In this document: positions 1 to 11,754 of the stretch, piece after piece
Layout: every line of letters starts with the position of its first letter
Position numbering within the stretch: the stretch's first letter is position 1
Source of the DNA: Pelomonas sp. Root1217
Lineage (GTDB): Bacteria > Pseudomonadota > Gammaproteobacteria > Burkholderiales > Burkholderiaceae_C
Direction of reading: 5' to 3'
Assembly: GCF_001425705.1 (NCBI RefSeq)
Contig: NZ_LMDC01000028.1
Coordinates: 174,074 to 238,073 of the forward strand
Length of the DNA stretch: 64,000 nucleotides
Notes under the pieces: generated by a model
Databases searched by the model: none
Seen by the model: the letters and a program-made list of their open reading frames with translations, nothing else
Told to the model about the DNA's origin: nothing
Program-made: the position numbers and the translations under genes

Positions 1-545
1 ACGGCACGCGCGTCGGCCAGTTGCGGGTCAGGCGTGCGCGCCTGCACGCCGAAGCCGCCGAGGGCCTGGCGCAGGTCGTAGGCCAGTAACTGCACGGCCT
101 GGGCAAGGTTGAGCGAGCCGTAGTCTGGATGCGTCGGGATGCTCAGCACGGCATGGCAGCGGTAGACGTCCTCGTTGCTCATGCCGTAGCGCTCGGAGCC
201 GAACACCAGGGCCAGGCGCGGCGCCGCCTCACGCGCGGCGAGTTCACCGAACAATGAACGCGGCTCACGCGTCGGCGGGCCGAAGTCGCGCGGCGTCATC
301 GCGGTGGCGCAGGCGAAGTCCACGCCGTCCAGCGCCTCGGCCAGCGTGGGCACGACGCGGGCGCGTGCCAGGATGTCGGCCGCGCCGCTGGCCATGGCCA
401 CCGCCTCCTCGTGGCAGAGCACATCGGCAAAGCGCGGCGCCACCAGCACCAGGTCCTGAAAACCCATCACCTTCATCGCCCGCGCCGTCGCGCCGACGTT
501 GCCGGCATGGCTGGTGTTGATGAGAACGAAGCGTGTGGATTCCAC
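1..545 (-). CDS. trmJ: tRNA (cytidine/uridine-2'-O-)-methyltransferase TrmJ, 3' end off the left edge
   Basis: Visible part is about 181 codons of a SPOUT-family methyltransferase that 2'-O-methylates position 32 of tRNA. The N-terminus reads [20 protein letters not shown], matching the TrmJ start (a P/S-H-x-G-N-x-G-A motif), followed by [13 protein letters not shown] and, at the left edge, the knot-forming segment [20 protein letters not shown]. No ATG exists upstream before an in-frame TAG, so the GTG at 545 is taken as the start. The gene is divergent from suhB, the arrangement also known around suhB/trmJ in enterobacteria. The C-terminal residues are outside the window. Confidence 0.9.
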   Translation of the reverse strand, partial: MESTRFVLINTSHAGNVGATARAMKVMGFQDLVLVAPRFADVLCHEEAVAMASGAADILARARVVPTLAEALDGVDFACATAMTPRDFGPPTREPRSLFGELAAREAAPRLALVFGSERYGMSNEDVYRCHAVLSIPTHPDYGSLNLAQAVQLLAYDLRQALGGFGVQARTPDPQLADARA

Positions 546-567
546 GGGTTTGTACGGAGGCTGCGGC

Positions 568-573
568 TAGAAT
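568..573 (+). promoter_or_regulatory. -10-like TAGAAT upstream of suhB
   Basis: TAGAAT followed directly by a CGCGCG discriminator, 80 bases before the suhB start. No convincing -35 at 16-18 bases. The same layout (TANAAT then C[G/C]C) recurs before pyrG and other genes here. Confidence 0.35.
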
Positions 574-653
574 CGCGCGATTATCCGGGCCGCCTCCATG
601 GGTCCCGCCGCTCTTTCCTCCCGTCAGCCCCTTCTTCCCAGCGAGTGCCACGC

Positions 654-1589
654 ATGCTGCAAACGTCTCACCATCCCATGCTCAATGTCGCCATCAAGGC
701 GGCGCGTGCGGCTGGCGCCATCATCAACCGCGCCTCGCTGGACCTCGAAGCTCTGCGCATCAACACCAAGAGCCCGAACGACTTCGTGACCGAGGTCGAC
801 CACGCCGCAGAAGGGGTGATCATCGAGACGCTGCTGGGCGCCTATCCGGACCACGGCATCCTCGCCGAAGAGTCGGGCCGCACCCACGGCGCCAAGCATT
901 CCGAGTACGTCTGGATCATCGATCCGCTGGACGGCACCACCAACTTCATCCACGGCCTGCCGATGTACTGCGTGTCCATCGCGCTGGCGCATCGCGGCGT
1001 CGTGCAGCAGGCCGTCGTCTACGACCCGACCCGCAATGATCTCTTCTATGCCAGCAAGGGCCGCGGCGCGTTCCTGAACGACCGCCGCCTGCGCGTGTCC
1101 AAGCGCACCCGCATGAGCGACGCGCTGATCGGCACCGGCTTCCCCTTCCGCCGTGGCGACAACTTCAAGCGCTATGTGAAGATGTTCGAGGAGGTCATGC
1201 AGCACTGCGCCGGCCTGCGCCGCCCCGGCGCCGCGGCACTGGACCTCTGCTACGTCGCAGCCGGCTACTACGACGCCTTCTTCGAGACCGGCCTGCAGCC
1301 GTGGGACGTGGCAGCGGGCTCGCTCATCATCACGGAAGCCGGTGGCCTGATCGGCAACTTCACGGGCGAGGCCGACTTTCTGCACCAGCGCGAAGTGGTG
1401 GCCGGCAACCCCAAGATCTACGCGCAGCTGGTGACGATGCTGGCGCCCTACACCCGTGTCATCAAGGAAGAAGAGGCCGCTGCTACCACGCTCAATGGTG
1501 ACGCTGCGCCTGCGCCTGCGCCGGCAGAGCCGAAGAAGCGTGGCGCCGTGCGCATCAAGAAGGATGAAAGCGGCGACGCAGCGTCCTGA
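654..1589 (+). CDS. suhB: Inositol-1-monophosphatase family protein SuhB
   Basis: 311 residues. Mg-dependent phosphatase of the inositol monophosphatase superfamily; in bacteria SuhB also works as an rRNA transcription antitermination/maturation factor. Metal-site motifs are present in order: AEESG (around residue 71), [10 protein letters not shown] (89-98) and [15 protein letters not shown] (about 220). The start [18 protein letters not shown] aligns with the usual MHPMLNIA start; ATG 678 is an alternative. The ORF is open further upstream to 411, but that part is not SuhB-like. Beyond the usual length of about 265 residues there is a tail of roughly 40 residues, Ala/Pro-rich and ending in the basic stretch [19 protein letters not shown] hairpin terminator follows. 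Confidence 0.93.
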   Translation: MLQTSHHPMLNVAIKAARAAGAIINRASLDLEALRINTKSPNDFVTEVDHAAEGVIIETLLGAYPDHGILAEESGRTHGAKHSEYVWIIDPLDGTTNFIHGLPMYCVSIALAHRGVVQQAVVYDPTRNDLFYASKGRGAFLNDRRLRVSKRTRMSDALIGTGFPFRRGDNFKRYVKMFEEVMQHCAGLRRPGAAALDLCYVAAGYYDAFFETGLQPWDVAAGSLIITEAGGLIGNFTGEADFLHQREVVAGNPKIYAQLVTMLAPYTRVIKEEEAAATTLNGDAAPAPAPAEPKKRGAVRIKKDESGDAAS

Positions 1590-1611
1590 TCAGCGCCGCC
1601 CGCTCCCTTCG

Positions 1612-1637
1612 AAGCCCTCCTCGCGAGGGCTTTGTCA
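1612..1637 (+). terminator. Intrinsic terminator after suhB
   Basis: Perfect 8-bp stem AAGCCCTC / GAGGGCTT with loop CTCGC and a short T-rich tail (TTTGTCATTT). The stem is identical to the hairpin before mutS at 4549. Confidence 0.7.
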
Positions 1638-1815
1638 TTTCCTGGCTGTGAAGGAATTGGCAGCGGCGGTGACCCAGGGCTAACCCGGTCATGCGTGCGT
1701 GACTTCTGCACGGCCACACCCCTTACCCGTGGGGGCTTGCCTCGCCAGAATGCGTGCTGCAACGCGGCCATAGCCGCTCTGTTCCTCCAATCAAACCGCC
1801 CGAAAGACGCTCCTG

Positions 1816-2130
1816 ATGTTTGCCCGCTCCGCTGTCGCTCTCGCCCTCGTCGCCGCTGCCTCCCTGGCCCACGCCGACGCCAAGGTTCTGAAGAAGGTCG
1901 CTCCCGAGTACCCCAACGAGGCCGTCAAGAAGAACATCAGCGCCGGCAGCGTGCGCGCCAAGATGACCATTGCCGGCGACGGCAAGGTCTCGGAGGTCGC
2001 CATCGTCGAAGCCGAACCCAAGCGCGTGTTCGACCGTGCCGCCACCGAAGCCCTGAGCCAATGGAAGTTCGAGGGCACCGGCGCCGCCCAGACCCACGAA
2101 GTCAAGCTGGTGTTCAAGTCGGAAGATTAA
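1816..2130 (+). CDS. Small secreted TonB C-terminal-domain protein
   Basis: 104 residues. A signal peptide (MFARSAVALALVAAASLAHA) is followed directly by a single TonB-C fold: KKVAPEYPNEAVKKNISAGSV, then the beta segments GDGKVSEVAIVEAEP and the terminal LSQWKFEG. Full TonB has an uncleaved N-terminal anchor and a Pro-rich spacer that connect to ExbB/ExbD; neither is present, so this protein should be free in the periplasm and cannot act as a conventional energiser. A role in periplasmic assembly or as a receptor-binding partner is inference. It stands alone between two terminators. Confidence 0.8.
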   Translation: MFARSAVALALVAAASLAHADAKVLKKVAPEYPNEAVKKNISAGSVRAKMTIAGDGKVSEVAIVEAEPKRVFDRAATEALSQWKFEGTGAAQTHEVKLVFKSED

Positions 2131-2152
2131 TTAGACGCTTTGCTGAATCAAC

Positions 2153-2180
2153 AAGGCCCGCAGTGCGGGCCTTGCTCTTT
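2153..2180 (+). terminator. Terminator after the TonB-C gene, between convergent genes
   Basis: Perfect 9-bp stem AAGGCCCGC / GCGGGCCTT with loop AGT, followed by GCTCTTT. It could serve both the plus-strand gene ending at 2130 and the porin ending at 2201. Confidence 0.75.
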
Positions 2181-2200
2181 ATGGGTGTTTCTTGCGCCGC

Positions 2201-3271
2201 TCAGAAGCTGTGGCGAACGCCGAGTTCGGCACCGCGGCAGTTGCCACCCGGCACCGTCGTCGCCATGCCCACGTTGAAGCGCACGCCAGTGCCCTTGTTG
2301 TTGACGCGGGCGGCGTTGCCATAGAGCGCGGTACGCTTGGACAAGTCGTGCACATAGCCCAGCGCGATATGACTCGCGTCGCTGGCCACCCCCTTGGCGC
2401 TCAAGGTCGTGTAGGCAAAGCGGACTTCGCCCTGCGGGCCTACCTGCCAGCGCGCGCCCGCCATGCGCGCCGTCGTCTTCGTCGTGCCGACCTTGTTCTC
2501 GCCCCACAGCCCCATCAGCCTGACCGGGCCGAACTGCCAGGCCACGCCGGCATTGCTCTGCTTGTAATTGCCCGTCGCGTAGCGGGTGCGCGTAGTCGCG
2601 ACCGAGGCGTTGAAGGCCTCGTTGCGCCAGCCGATGCGGATGCCCTGCAACTGGCCGTCGCTGTGTGTCGGCCCATCGCCCTGCTCGCCCAGGGCCAGCA
2701 TCACCTGCGCATAGACGCCACCAAGGCCCGGCGGCAGGAAGTAGCTGATGGAGTTGGACGCCCGCGCATTGGTGCGCGGCGTCGTGCCATTGGCGGGCAC
2801 CGGATAGAACAACAGCCCGGAGCTGCCAACGCCATTGGGGCCGAAGGGATGCAGGGACACCGTCAGGTTGAGGAAGGAGGGCACGTAGTCGCGACCCAGG
2901 CGCAGTTCGCCCCAGTCACCGGACAGCTGCACCGTCGCGCGGCGCCCCCAGGTCAGGCCGCCGCCGATGGAGTCCTTGTTGTTGCTGCTTATCGTGCCGC
3001 TGGTGCCGTCGTCCGCCAACACGGCCGACTCCAGCCAGAAGCCAACCTTCAGCCCTCCACCCAGATCCTCGTTGCCACGCACGCCGATGCGGCCAGAAGC
3101 GTTGCCGTCGCTGGTGACCAGGTGGCGCTTGCCGGCGCCGTCGGCCTTGAGCTGCTGTACGCCGACGTCCACCAGGCCAAAGAGCTGCACGCTCCCCGTC
3201 TGCTGCGCCTGCACGCCCGCCGCCGCAGCGGCCAGGGCCACAAATTCCACCCTCCAACGTCCTGTCTTCAT
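2201..3271 (-). CDS. Gram-negative general porin
   Basis: 356 residues. Trimeric outer-membrane diffusion porin of the betaproteobacterial type (Porin_4/OmpC-like). It has a signal peptide ending at GVQAQQ, the typical first strand SVQLFGLVDVGVQ, internal RIGVRGNEDLGGGLKVGFWLES, and a C-terminal beta-signal ELGVRHSF ending in Phe, which the BAM complex recognises. The ATG at 3271 has a GGAG 7 bases upstream; ATG 3283 is in frame but lacks a comparable site. A plausible promoter lies at 3326-3355. Monocistronic. Confidence 0.93.
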   Translation of the reverse strand: MKTGRWRVEFVALAAAAAGVQAQQTGSVQLFGLVDVGVQQLKADGAGKRHLVTSDGNASGRIGVRGNEDLGGGLKVGFWLESAVLADDGTSGTISSNNKDSIGGGLTWGRRATVQLSGDWGELRLGRDYVPSFLNLTVSLHPFGPNGVGSSGLLFYPVPANGTTPRTNARASNSISYFLPPGLGGVYAQVMLALGEQGDGPTHSDGQLQGIRIGWRNEAFNASVATTRTRYATGNYKQSNAGVAWQFGPVRLMGLWGENKVGTTKTTARMAGARWQVGPQGEVRFAYTTLSAKGVASDASHIALGYVHDLSKRTALYGNAARVNNKGTGVRFNVGMATTVPGGNCRGAELGVRHSF

Positions 3272-3325
3272 GGCGGTCTCCATGTGTTGTTGTGCAGGAT
3301 CCGGGGCACACCCTGGTGACGGGTA

Positions 3326-3355
3326 TTCATAGCACCAAATACACCGCCCCAGCAA
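3326..3355 (-). promoter_or_regulatory. Candidate sigma-70 promoter of the porin gene
   Basis: On the minus strand TTGCTG (3355-3350), an 18-base spacer and TATGAA (3331-3326). It would give a leader of about 50 bases before the porin ATG at 3271. Confidence 0.4.
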
Positions 3356-3436
3356 CATAAAACATTCGGTGGGAACTGCTCTGGTGCCGGCATCGCCAAG
3401 AAGGGGGCGCCAGCGTGTGCTGGCAGGCGGAATCGA

Positions 3437-4486
3437 TCAGCGTGGCTCGTCCACTGCCGTCGCGTCGAGCAGGCCGGCCGGCTCGATGCCGAACTGGTAG
3501 GACGCCACGGCGTCGACCGCTCTCCCGGGCGGTGCAAAGAATGCGACGTTGACGGCGGCACCCGTGCGCCAGCCGATCCCGGCACGCCCGACGACGGCCA
3601 GCCACCAGCGGCCGCCAATGAAGACAGGCAAACGCTCCCCAGCGGCGTTTGAAAATTGCATGAGGAAGCCATTGCGACGGCCATCCTTGGCGCCAAAGGT
3701 TGGCAGCGGCAAGTTGGGATCTCCCACTGCGCCTGGCTCTTGCAGCGGTGGGTTGAGAGCGGCCAACACTTCGTCGTCCGGCTGACGCGCCGCGAAACCC
3801 GCTTCTGCAGCGCCCGCTGCCTCCGAAGCCGTGGCCAGCCCAAGCGCGACCGCTTGACCCGCCCCGCAGACGGCGGATCCCGGCGCGCAGAACCGCTGCA
3901 CCGGCGTCAGCACGGTGCGCAAACGCAATTTCAGTCCACAGGGCGGCTCCCAGCCCCTACCGGTCCAGACAGCAACTCGATACTCGCCTTCCGGAAAGCC
4001 CGCGGACGGCGCTGCGCCGGCCACCAGGGCTGGCCGATTCATCACCCGGGCCAGCCGGGCCCAGCCGCCCATGCACAAGGCCGCGGTCGGCTGGAAGGGC
4101 GACGCCAACTCTTTCGGGAGCTGCCCCTGCCGCACCTCGGCCAGCGCATATTGCTGGCAGTGCGCCGCGCCGGTGACGAAGTCCAGGAGATAGAGCGGCG
4201 TGCCCTGCAGATGATGGACCCCAACATGCTCGGCCGAGGGCGCCGTGAGCAGTTCGCGCAGATAGGCGTCGATTGCCAGCGCCTGCTCGGTCGGCGACCG
4301 CGTTCGGCCGGTCGGACGCGAAGGCCGAATCCAGCGCGCCAGCGGCTCGCTCTTGTCCCAGGCCGTGGCTGGCAGGCGGCGCGCCTCGCCGGCCAGCTGC
4401 GCGCAAACCGACGGCTCGGCGGCGTCCGTCACACCGCCGGCCAGGCTTCCAACACAAGCCAAGGCGGCCCACAAGGTTCGCTTCAT
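3437..4486 (-). CDS. Secreted protein of unknown function
   Basis: 349 residues. Not recognised. Residues 1-22 form a signal peptide ([22 protein letters not shown]), so the protein is exported. The mature part has no membrane segment and contains scattered cysteines ([35 protein letters not shown]) that could form disulfides, plus a C-terminal half rich in Gly/Trp/aromatic beta-like stretches ([19 protein letters not shown]). The ATG at 4486 is chosen over the upstream in-frame ATG at 4516 because the signal peptide begins there and GGGAGCAGAGG precedes it. Its promoter region is shared with the divergent mutS gene. Confidence 0.7.
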   Translation of the reverse strand: MKRTLWAALACVGSLAGGVTDAAEPSVCAQLAGEARRLPATAWDKSEPLARWIRPSRPTGRTRSPTEQALAIDAYLRELLTAPSAEHVGVHHLQGTPLYLLDFVTGAAHCQQYALAEVRQGQLPKELASPFQPTAALCMGGWARLARVMNRPALVAGAAPSAGFPEGEYRVAVWTGRGWEPPCGLKLRLRTVLTPVQRFCAPGSAVCGAGQAVALGLATASEAAGAAEAGFAARQPDDEVLAALNPPLQEPGAVGDPNLPLPTFGAKDGRRNGFLMQFSNAAGERLPVFIGGRWWLAVVGRAGIGWRTGAAVNVAFFAPPGRAVDAVASYQFGIEPAGLLDATAVDEPR

Positions 4487-4527
4487 CCTCTGCTCCCTGT
4501 CCCGGCGCCGACCCAACCAGACCGCCG

Positions 4528-4542
4528 CTTAAACTGCCGCCC
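4528..4542 (+). promoter_or_regulatory. CTTAAACTGCCGCCC promoter-like motif before mutS
   Basis: The 15-mer matches the one before eno (15654-15668) at 14 of 15 positions. TAAACT could be a -10 element, which would put the mutS transcript start just before the hairpin at 4549. Confidence 0.3.
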
Positions 4543-4548
4543 ATTCTG

Positions 4549-4569
4549 AAGCCCTCCGCCGAGGGCTTT
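4549..4569 (+). terminator. Hairpin in the mutS leader, terminator-like
   Basis: Perfect 8-bp stem AAGCCCTC / GAGGGCTT, loop CGCC, followed by TTGCTGTT. Same stem as the suhB terminator at 1612. Its position 19 bases before the mutS ATG means it either insulates mutS from upstream transcription or acts as a 5'-end structure in the mutS mRNA. Confidence 0.55.
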
Positions 4570-4587
4570 GCTGTTCCTGAGCTTGTA

Positions 4588-7149
4588 ATGACCCAGCCCG
4601 CTGACTTCAGCGCCCACACCCCGATGATGGCCCAGTACCTGGGCCTGAAAGCCGACTTCCCGGACACGCTGCTGCTGTACCGGATGGGCGATTTCTACGA
4701 GGTCTTCTTTGATGACGCCCGCAAGTGCAATGCGCTGCTGGACATCACGCTGACCCAGCGCGGCCAGAGTGCTGGCCAGCCCGTCGTCATGGCCGGCGTG
4801 CCGGTGCATGCGCTGGAGAGTTACCTCGCCAAGCTGATCAAGCTGGGCGAGGCCGTGGCGATTGCCGAGCAGGTCGGCGAGGTCGGCGCGGGCAAGGGGC
4901 CGGTGGAGCGCAAGGTGGTGCGCGTCGTCACCCCCGGCACCATCACCGACACCGAGCTGCTGGCCGACAAGCAGGACGCCGTGCTGCTGGCCGTCTCCGG
5001 CCACGGCCGCCGCCATGGACTGGCCTGGCTGTCGCTGACCCAGGGTGAGATCGGCCTGGCCGAGTGCAGCGACGCGGAGCTACCGGCCTGGCTGGCGCGG
5101 CTGGCGCCGGCCGAGGTGCTGGTGAACCGCGAGCAGCAGCCAGCCGGCGTCATGAAGGCGCGTTTCCCGGTCACAAACCGGCCGAGCTGGCAGTTCGACG
5201 CCGCTTTGGGCCAGCGCAAACTGTGCGAGCAGTTGGCCGTGGCCAGCCTGCAAGGTTTCAATGCCCACGAGCTGACTCTGGCCCATGCGGCCGGGAGCGC
5301 GCTGCTGGCGTTTGCCGAACACACGCAAGGTCGGGCACTCGCCCATGTGCGCTCACTGCGCGTGCAACGCAGCGGCGAGCTGCTGGACCTGCCGCCCGCC
5401 ACCCAGCGCAATCTGGAGCTGACACAGACGCTGCGCGGTGAGCCCAGCCCCACCCTGTTCTCGCTGCTGGACACCTGCAAGAGCGGCATGGGCAGCCGCA
5501 CGCTGCGCCAGTGGTTGCTGAGCCCGAAGCGCGACCGCGCCGAGGCCGTCTCGCGTCACGACGCCATCGCGGCGCTGCATGCGGAGGGCTTCGAGCCGCT
5601 GCGCGAAGCCCTGAAATCGGTCAGCGACGTCGAGCGCATCTCCGCCCGCATCGCCCTGCGCCAGGTACGCCCCCGCGAGCTGACCGGCCTGCGCGCTACG
5701 TTGCAGGCTTTGCCCCAGCTGCGCGCCACCACGCCCGTCGCCTTACGCGATGCGAGCCTGAACCCACCGGCCGACATCCTCGAACTGCTGGAGCGCGCCA
5801 TCGCGCTGGAGCCGGCCCTTCTGACGCGCGATGGCGGTGTCATCGCCGATGGTTTCGACGCCGACCTGGACGAACTGCGCGGCATCCAGCAGAACTGCGA
5901 CGGCTTCCTGCTCGACCTGGAAACCCGTGAACGTGCCCGCACCGGCATTGCCAACCTGCGCGTGCAGTTCAACCGTGTGCACGGCTTCTACATCGAGGTC
6001 ACGCAGGGTCAGGTCGACAAGGTGCCGATGGACTACCAGCGCCGCCAGACGCTGAAGAACGCCGAGCGCTACATCACGCCGGAACTCAAGGCCTTCGAGG
6101 ACAAGGCGCTGTCCGCCAACGAGCGGGCGCTGACGCGCGAGAAGCTGCTGTACGAGCAGGTCATCGACGCCCTGATCAGCCGCCTGGCGCCGTTGACCGC
6201 GCTGGGCCGCACGCTGGCCGGCCTGGACGCGCTGGCGGCGCTGGCCGAACGCGCCGTCACGCTCAACTGGTGCCGGCCGGAGATCGTCTCCCAGCCCTGC
6301 CTGGAGATCGAAGCCGGCCGCCACCCCGTCGTGCAGGCCCGCCTGCATGAGACCGGCGGCACGGAGTTCATGCCCAACGACTGCAAGCTGGACGCACGTA
6401 CCAGGCTGCTCGTTATCACCGGGCCGAACATGGGCGGCAAGAGCACCTTCATGCGCCAGGTGGCGCTGATCGCGCTGCTGGGATCAATAGGCAGCTATGT
6501 GCCCGCCACGAGTTGCCGCCTGGGCCCGATGGACGCCATCCACACCCGCATCGGCGCGGCGGACGATCTCGCCAACGCGCAGTCCACCTTCATGCTGGAA
6601 ATGACCGAAGGCGCGGCCATCCTGCATTCGGCGACCGACCAGTCCCTCGTGCTGATGGACGAGATCGGCCGCGGCACCTCGACCTTCGACGGCCTCGCGC
6701 TGGCGTCGGCCATCGCCAGCCATCTGCACGACAAGACGCGCGCCTTCACGCTGTTCGCAACCCACTATTTCGAGCTGACCGAGTTCCCCGCCAAGCACAC
6801 GATGGCGCAGAACTGGCACGTCTCCGCCGTGGAGAGCGGCGAGGACATCGTCTTCCTGCACGAGCTGCAGCCCGGCCCGGCCAGCCGCAGCTATGGCGTG
6901 CAGGTCGCCAAGCTGGCCGGCATGCCCGCCAGCCTGGTGCGCCAGGCCCGCGCGACGCTGGAGGCTCTGGAGGCGCGCCAGAACGCGGCCGACGATCAGT
7001 TCGACCTCTTCGCCGCCCCGCCCGCGCCACCGTCCCTGCCCGAGCCGAGCGAGCTGCTGCAGGCGCTGGCCAAGGTCGACCCGGATGCACTGTCGCCGCG
7101 CGAGGCGCTGGAGGCGCTGTACCAACTCAAGCGCCTGGCGGGCGGCTGA
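4588..7149 (+). CDS. mutS: DNA mismatch repair protein MutS
   Basis: 853 residues, the same length as E. coli MutS. It recognises mispaired bases and short loops and recruits MutL. The mismatch-reading F-x-E motif is at Phe36/Glu38 within GDFYEVF. The ABC-type ATPase has Walker [10 protein letters not shown] at 612-620 and Walker [17 protein letters not shown] with Asp691-Glu692. The start [18 protein letters not shown] is preferred; the reading frame is open upstream but non-homologous. The ribosome-binding site is weak, and ATG 4624 (MMAQYL) is an alternative. A solute-binding-like gene follows after 5 bases and is probably co-transcribed. Confidence 0.97.
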   Translation: MTQPADFSAHTPMMAQYLGLKADFPDTLLLYRMGDFYEVFFDDARKCNALLDITLTQRGQSAGQPVVMAGVPVHALESYLAKLIKLGEAVAIAEQVGEVGAGKGPVERKVVRVVTPGTITDTELLADKQDAVLLAVSGHGRRHGLAWLSLTQGEIGLAECSDAELPAWLARLAPAEVLVNREQQPAGVMKARFPVTNRPSWQFDAALGQRKLCEQLAVASLQGFNAHELTLAHAAGSALLAFAEHTQGRALAHVRSLRVQRSGELLDLPPATQRNLELTQTLRGEPSPTLFSLLDTCKSGMGSRTLRQWLLSPKRDRAEAVSRHDAIAALHAEGFEPLREALKSVSDVERISARIALRQVRPRELTGLRATLQALPQLRATTPVALRDASLNPPADILELLERAIALEPALLTRDGGVIADGFDADLDELRGIQQNCDGFLLDLETRERARTGIANLRVQFNRVHGFYIEVTQGQVDKVPMDYQRRQTLKNAERYITPELKAFEDKALSANERALTREKLLYEQVIDALISRLAPLTALGRTLAGLDALAALAERAVTLNWCRPEIVSQPCLEIEAGRHPVVQARLHETGGTEFMPNDCKLDARTRLLVITGPNMGGKSTFMRQVALIALLGSIGSYVPATSCRLGPMDAIHTRIGAADDLANAQSTFMLEMTEGAAILHSATDQSLVLMDEIGRGTSTFDGLALASAIASHLHDKTRAFTLFATHYFELTEFPAKHTMAQNWHVSAVESGEDIVFLHELQPGPASRSYGVQVAKLAGMPASLVRQARATLEALEARQNAADDQFDLFAAPPAPPSLPEPSELLQALAKVDPDALSPREALEALYQLKRLAGG

Positions 7150-7154
7150 ACGGC

Positions 7155-7973
7155 ATGACCCGGCGGCGTGCCGCGTTGGCGCTGTTGTCCACGTTGGGCA
7201 TGCCTGTCGCTCAGGCTGCGCAACCGCTGCTCGTCACCATCCCGCAGCTGTCGCCCAGCTCCCAGGAGCACGCGAGCTATTTCCCACGCCTGCTGCGCCT
7301 GGCGTTGGAACAGACGCAGGCCAGCGACGGCCCCTTCGAGATCCAACATCACGAGCAGCCGATGAGCGGCCAGCGCCAGTTCGTCGAGTTGAAGAACAGC
7401 GGCGCCATCAACGTCATCTGGGATGGCAGCAACACCAGGCGCGAGGCCGAGCTCCTTCCTGTGCGCTTTTCGCTGCTGCGCGATCTCAACGACTATCGCG
7501 TCTTCCTGATCCGCAAGGGCGACCAGGCGCGTTTCCGGGCCGTGCGCACGCTGACCGACCTGAGCCGCTTCACGGCCGGGGCCGGCGAGGGCTGGCCGTC
7601 GACCGACGTGCTGCGCGCCAACGGCCTGCCCGTGGTCACGTCCGTCAACTACGAACAGCTCTTCGCGATGCTGGGCGCCAGACGCTTCGACTACATGCCG
7701 CGCGGCGTCTACGAGGCTTGGTACGAGCAGCAACAGCACAGCGGCCTGGTCATCGAGCAGACCCTGTTCCTGCACTACAGCGTGCCCTTCTACTTTTTCA
7801 CCAGCCGCGACAACCCCGCATTGGCGGACCGCATCGAGCGCGGCCTGCGCGCAGCCTTGGCGGACGGCAGCTTCGACCGCCTGTTCCGCAGCATTCCCAG
7901 CTTCAGGCGCAGTCTCGATGAGATCCACGCCGGCAGGCGCCGCGTGCTGGAGCTTGAGCTGCCGCCCGACTGA
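7155..7973 (+). CDS. Periplasmic solute-binding-like protein (SBP_bac_3 fold), orphan
   Basis: 272 residues. A signal peptide (MTRRRAALALLSTLGMPVAQA) precedes a protein resembling polar amino-acid ABC transporter binding proteins: LLVTIPQLS, a first lobe with VIWDGSNTRREAELLPVRF, RFTAGAGEGWPSTDVLRANG, and SVPFYFFTSRDNPALADRIERGLRAALADGSFDRLF at the end. No permease or ATPase lies nearby. A diverged paralog is at 31685-32581. The start is 5 bases after the mutS stop, so it probably depends on mutS transcription. The ligand is unknown; a sensory or non-transport role is possible. Confidence 0.75.
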   Translation: MTRRRAALALLSTLGMPVAQAAQPLLVTIPQLSPSSQEHASYFPRLLRLALEQTQASDGPFEIQHHEQPMSGQRQFVELKNSGAINVIWDGSNTRREAELLPVRFSLLRDLNDYRVFLIRKGDQARFRAVRTLTDLSRFTAGAGEGWPSTDVLRANGLPVVTSVNYEQLFAMLGARRFDYMPRGVYEAWYEQQQHSGLVIEQTLFLHYSVPFYFFTSRDNPALADRIERGLRAALADGSFDRLFRSIPSFRRSLDEIHAGRRRVLELELPPD

Positions 7974-8092
7974 CGGCCACGTCTGGACTCGGCACTCCAG
8001 AACTGACGCTGAACAGGTTGCCCGACGCAGGCAAACTGCGCGCCCATGACAACTCGCACGCTGGTCTTTTGCAGAAACACTCGGGGCCTGCC

Positions 8093-10586
<2,494 letters not shown>

Positions 10587-10598
10587 GGTAAGACTGTC

Positions 10599-11456
10599 AT
10601 GAAGCTTTGCGGATTCGACGTCGGCATCGACAAGCCGTTCTTCCTGATCGCCGGCACCTGCTCGATCGAGGGCCTGCAGATGTCGCTCGACGTTGCCGGC
10701 CTGCTGAAGGAAGCCTGCACCACCCTCGGCATCCCGCTGATCTACAAGGGCTCGTTCGACAAGGCCAACCGGTCCTCCGGCACCACCAAGCGCGGTGTCG
10801 GCATGGAAGCCGGCCTGAAGATCCTCGACGAGGTGCGCCGCCAGACCGGCCTGCCAGTGCTGACCGATGTGCACGACGCCTCACAGGTGGCCGAGGTCGC
10901 CAGCGTGGTGGACGTGTTGCAGACCCCGGCCTTCCTGTGCCGCCAGACGGATTTCATCCGCGCGGTCGCGCAAAGTGGCAAGCCGGTCAACATCAAGAAG
11001 GGCCAGTTCCTCGCGCCCTGGGACATGAAGAACGTCATCGACAAGGCCCGCGCTGCCGCGCGCGAGGTGGGCTTGTCCGAAGACCTCTTCCTCGCCTGCG
11101 AGCGTGGCGTCAGCTTTGGCTACAACAACCTGGTCGCCGACATGACCAGCCTGGCCGAGATGCGCAACACCGGCGCGCCGGTGGTGTTCGACGTCACCCA
11201 CTCCGTGCAAAAGCCCGGCGGCCTCGGTGGCTCGAGCGGCGGCGCCCGTGAGATGGTGCCCGTGCTGGCCCGCGCTGGCGTTGGCGTCGGCGTCGCGGGC
11301 CTCTTCATGGAGACCCACCCGAACCCGGCCGAAGCCTTCAGCGACGGACCGAACGCCGTGCCGCTCAGGCACATGAAGACGCTGCTGGAGCAGTTGGTGG
11401 CGCTGGATCGCGTCGTCAAGCAACAGCCTCTCTTGGAAAACGACTTTTCCTGCTGA
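10599..11456 (+). CDS. kdsA: 3-deoxy-8-phosphooctulonate synthase (KDO-8-P synthase), metal-dependent type
   Basis: 285 residues. Condenses arabinose 5-phosphate and PEP to KDO-8-phosphate for lipid A/LPS core synthesis. Motifs are [11 protein letters not shown] (Cys21), [38 protein letters not shown] and [21 protein letters not shown]. The metal-independent E. coli enzyme has Asn at the Cys21 position (Asn26), whereas the metal-dependent Aquifex enzyme has Cys11, so this enzyme is predicted to need a divalent metal. A purine-rich AAGGTAAG precedes the ATG. Confidence 0.97.
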   Translation: MKLCGFDVGIDKPFFLIAGTCSIEGLQMSLDVAGLLKEACTTLGIPLIYKGSFDKANRSSGTTKRGVGMEAGLKILDEVRRQTGLPVLTDVHDASQVAEVASVVDVLQTPAFLCRQTDFIRAVAQSGKPVNIKKGQFLAPWDMKNVIDKARAAAREVGLSEDLFLACERGVSFGYNNLVADMTSLAEMRNTGAPVVFDVTHSVQKPGGLGGSSGGAREMVPVLARAGVGVGVAGLFMETHPNPAEAFSDGPNAVPLRHMKTLLEQLVALDRVVKQQPLLENDFSC

Positions 11457-11461
11457 GAAAC

Positions 11462-11749
11462 ATGGCCGCCTACATCCTCGCCAACGTCAAGGTCACCAAC
11501 CCCACGCAATACGAGGATTACCGACGGCTCTCGACACTGGCCATGAAGGAACACGGCGCCGAGGTGCTGGTGCGCGGCGGCAAGACCACCGTGCTTGAAG
11601 GCGACTGGGCGCCCGAGCGCGTCGTGCTGTTGAAGTTCCCCACGCCCCAAGCGGCGCAGGCCTTCTACGACTCGCCCGAGTACGGCGCAGCACGGCAGGC
11701 CCGCGAGGGTATCGCCGTCATGCGCATGGTGTTGATCGAAGGCGTCTGA
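11462..11749 (+). CDS. DUF1330 family protein
   Basis: 95 residues. Dimeric alpha/beta-barrel (ferredoxin-like) DUF1330 protein: AAYILANVKVTNPTQYEDYRR at the N-terminus, GGKTTVLEGDWAPERVVLLKFP in the middle and AREGIAVMRMVLIEG at the end. It starts 5 bases after the kdsA stop, so it is in the same operon. Family members occur behind pyrG/kdsA in related betaproteobacteria; the function is not established. Confidence 0.9.
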   Translation: MAAYILANVKVTNPTQYEDYRRLSTLAMKEHGAEVLVRGGKTTVLEGDWAPERVVLLKFPTPQAAQAFYDSPEYGAARQAREGIAVMRMVLIEGV

Positions 11750-11754
11750 GCCTC

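Noticed and set aside
411..653. Upstream in-frame extension of suhB
   Set aside because: Runs through the divergent trmJ start and gives a non-homologous, Arg/His-rich sequence; SuhB homology starts at 654.
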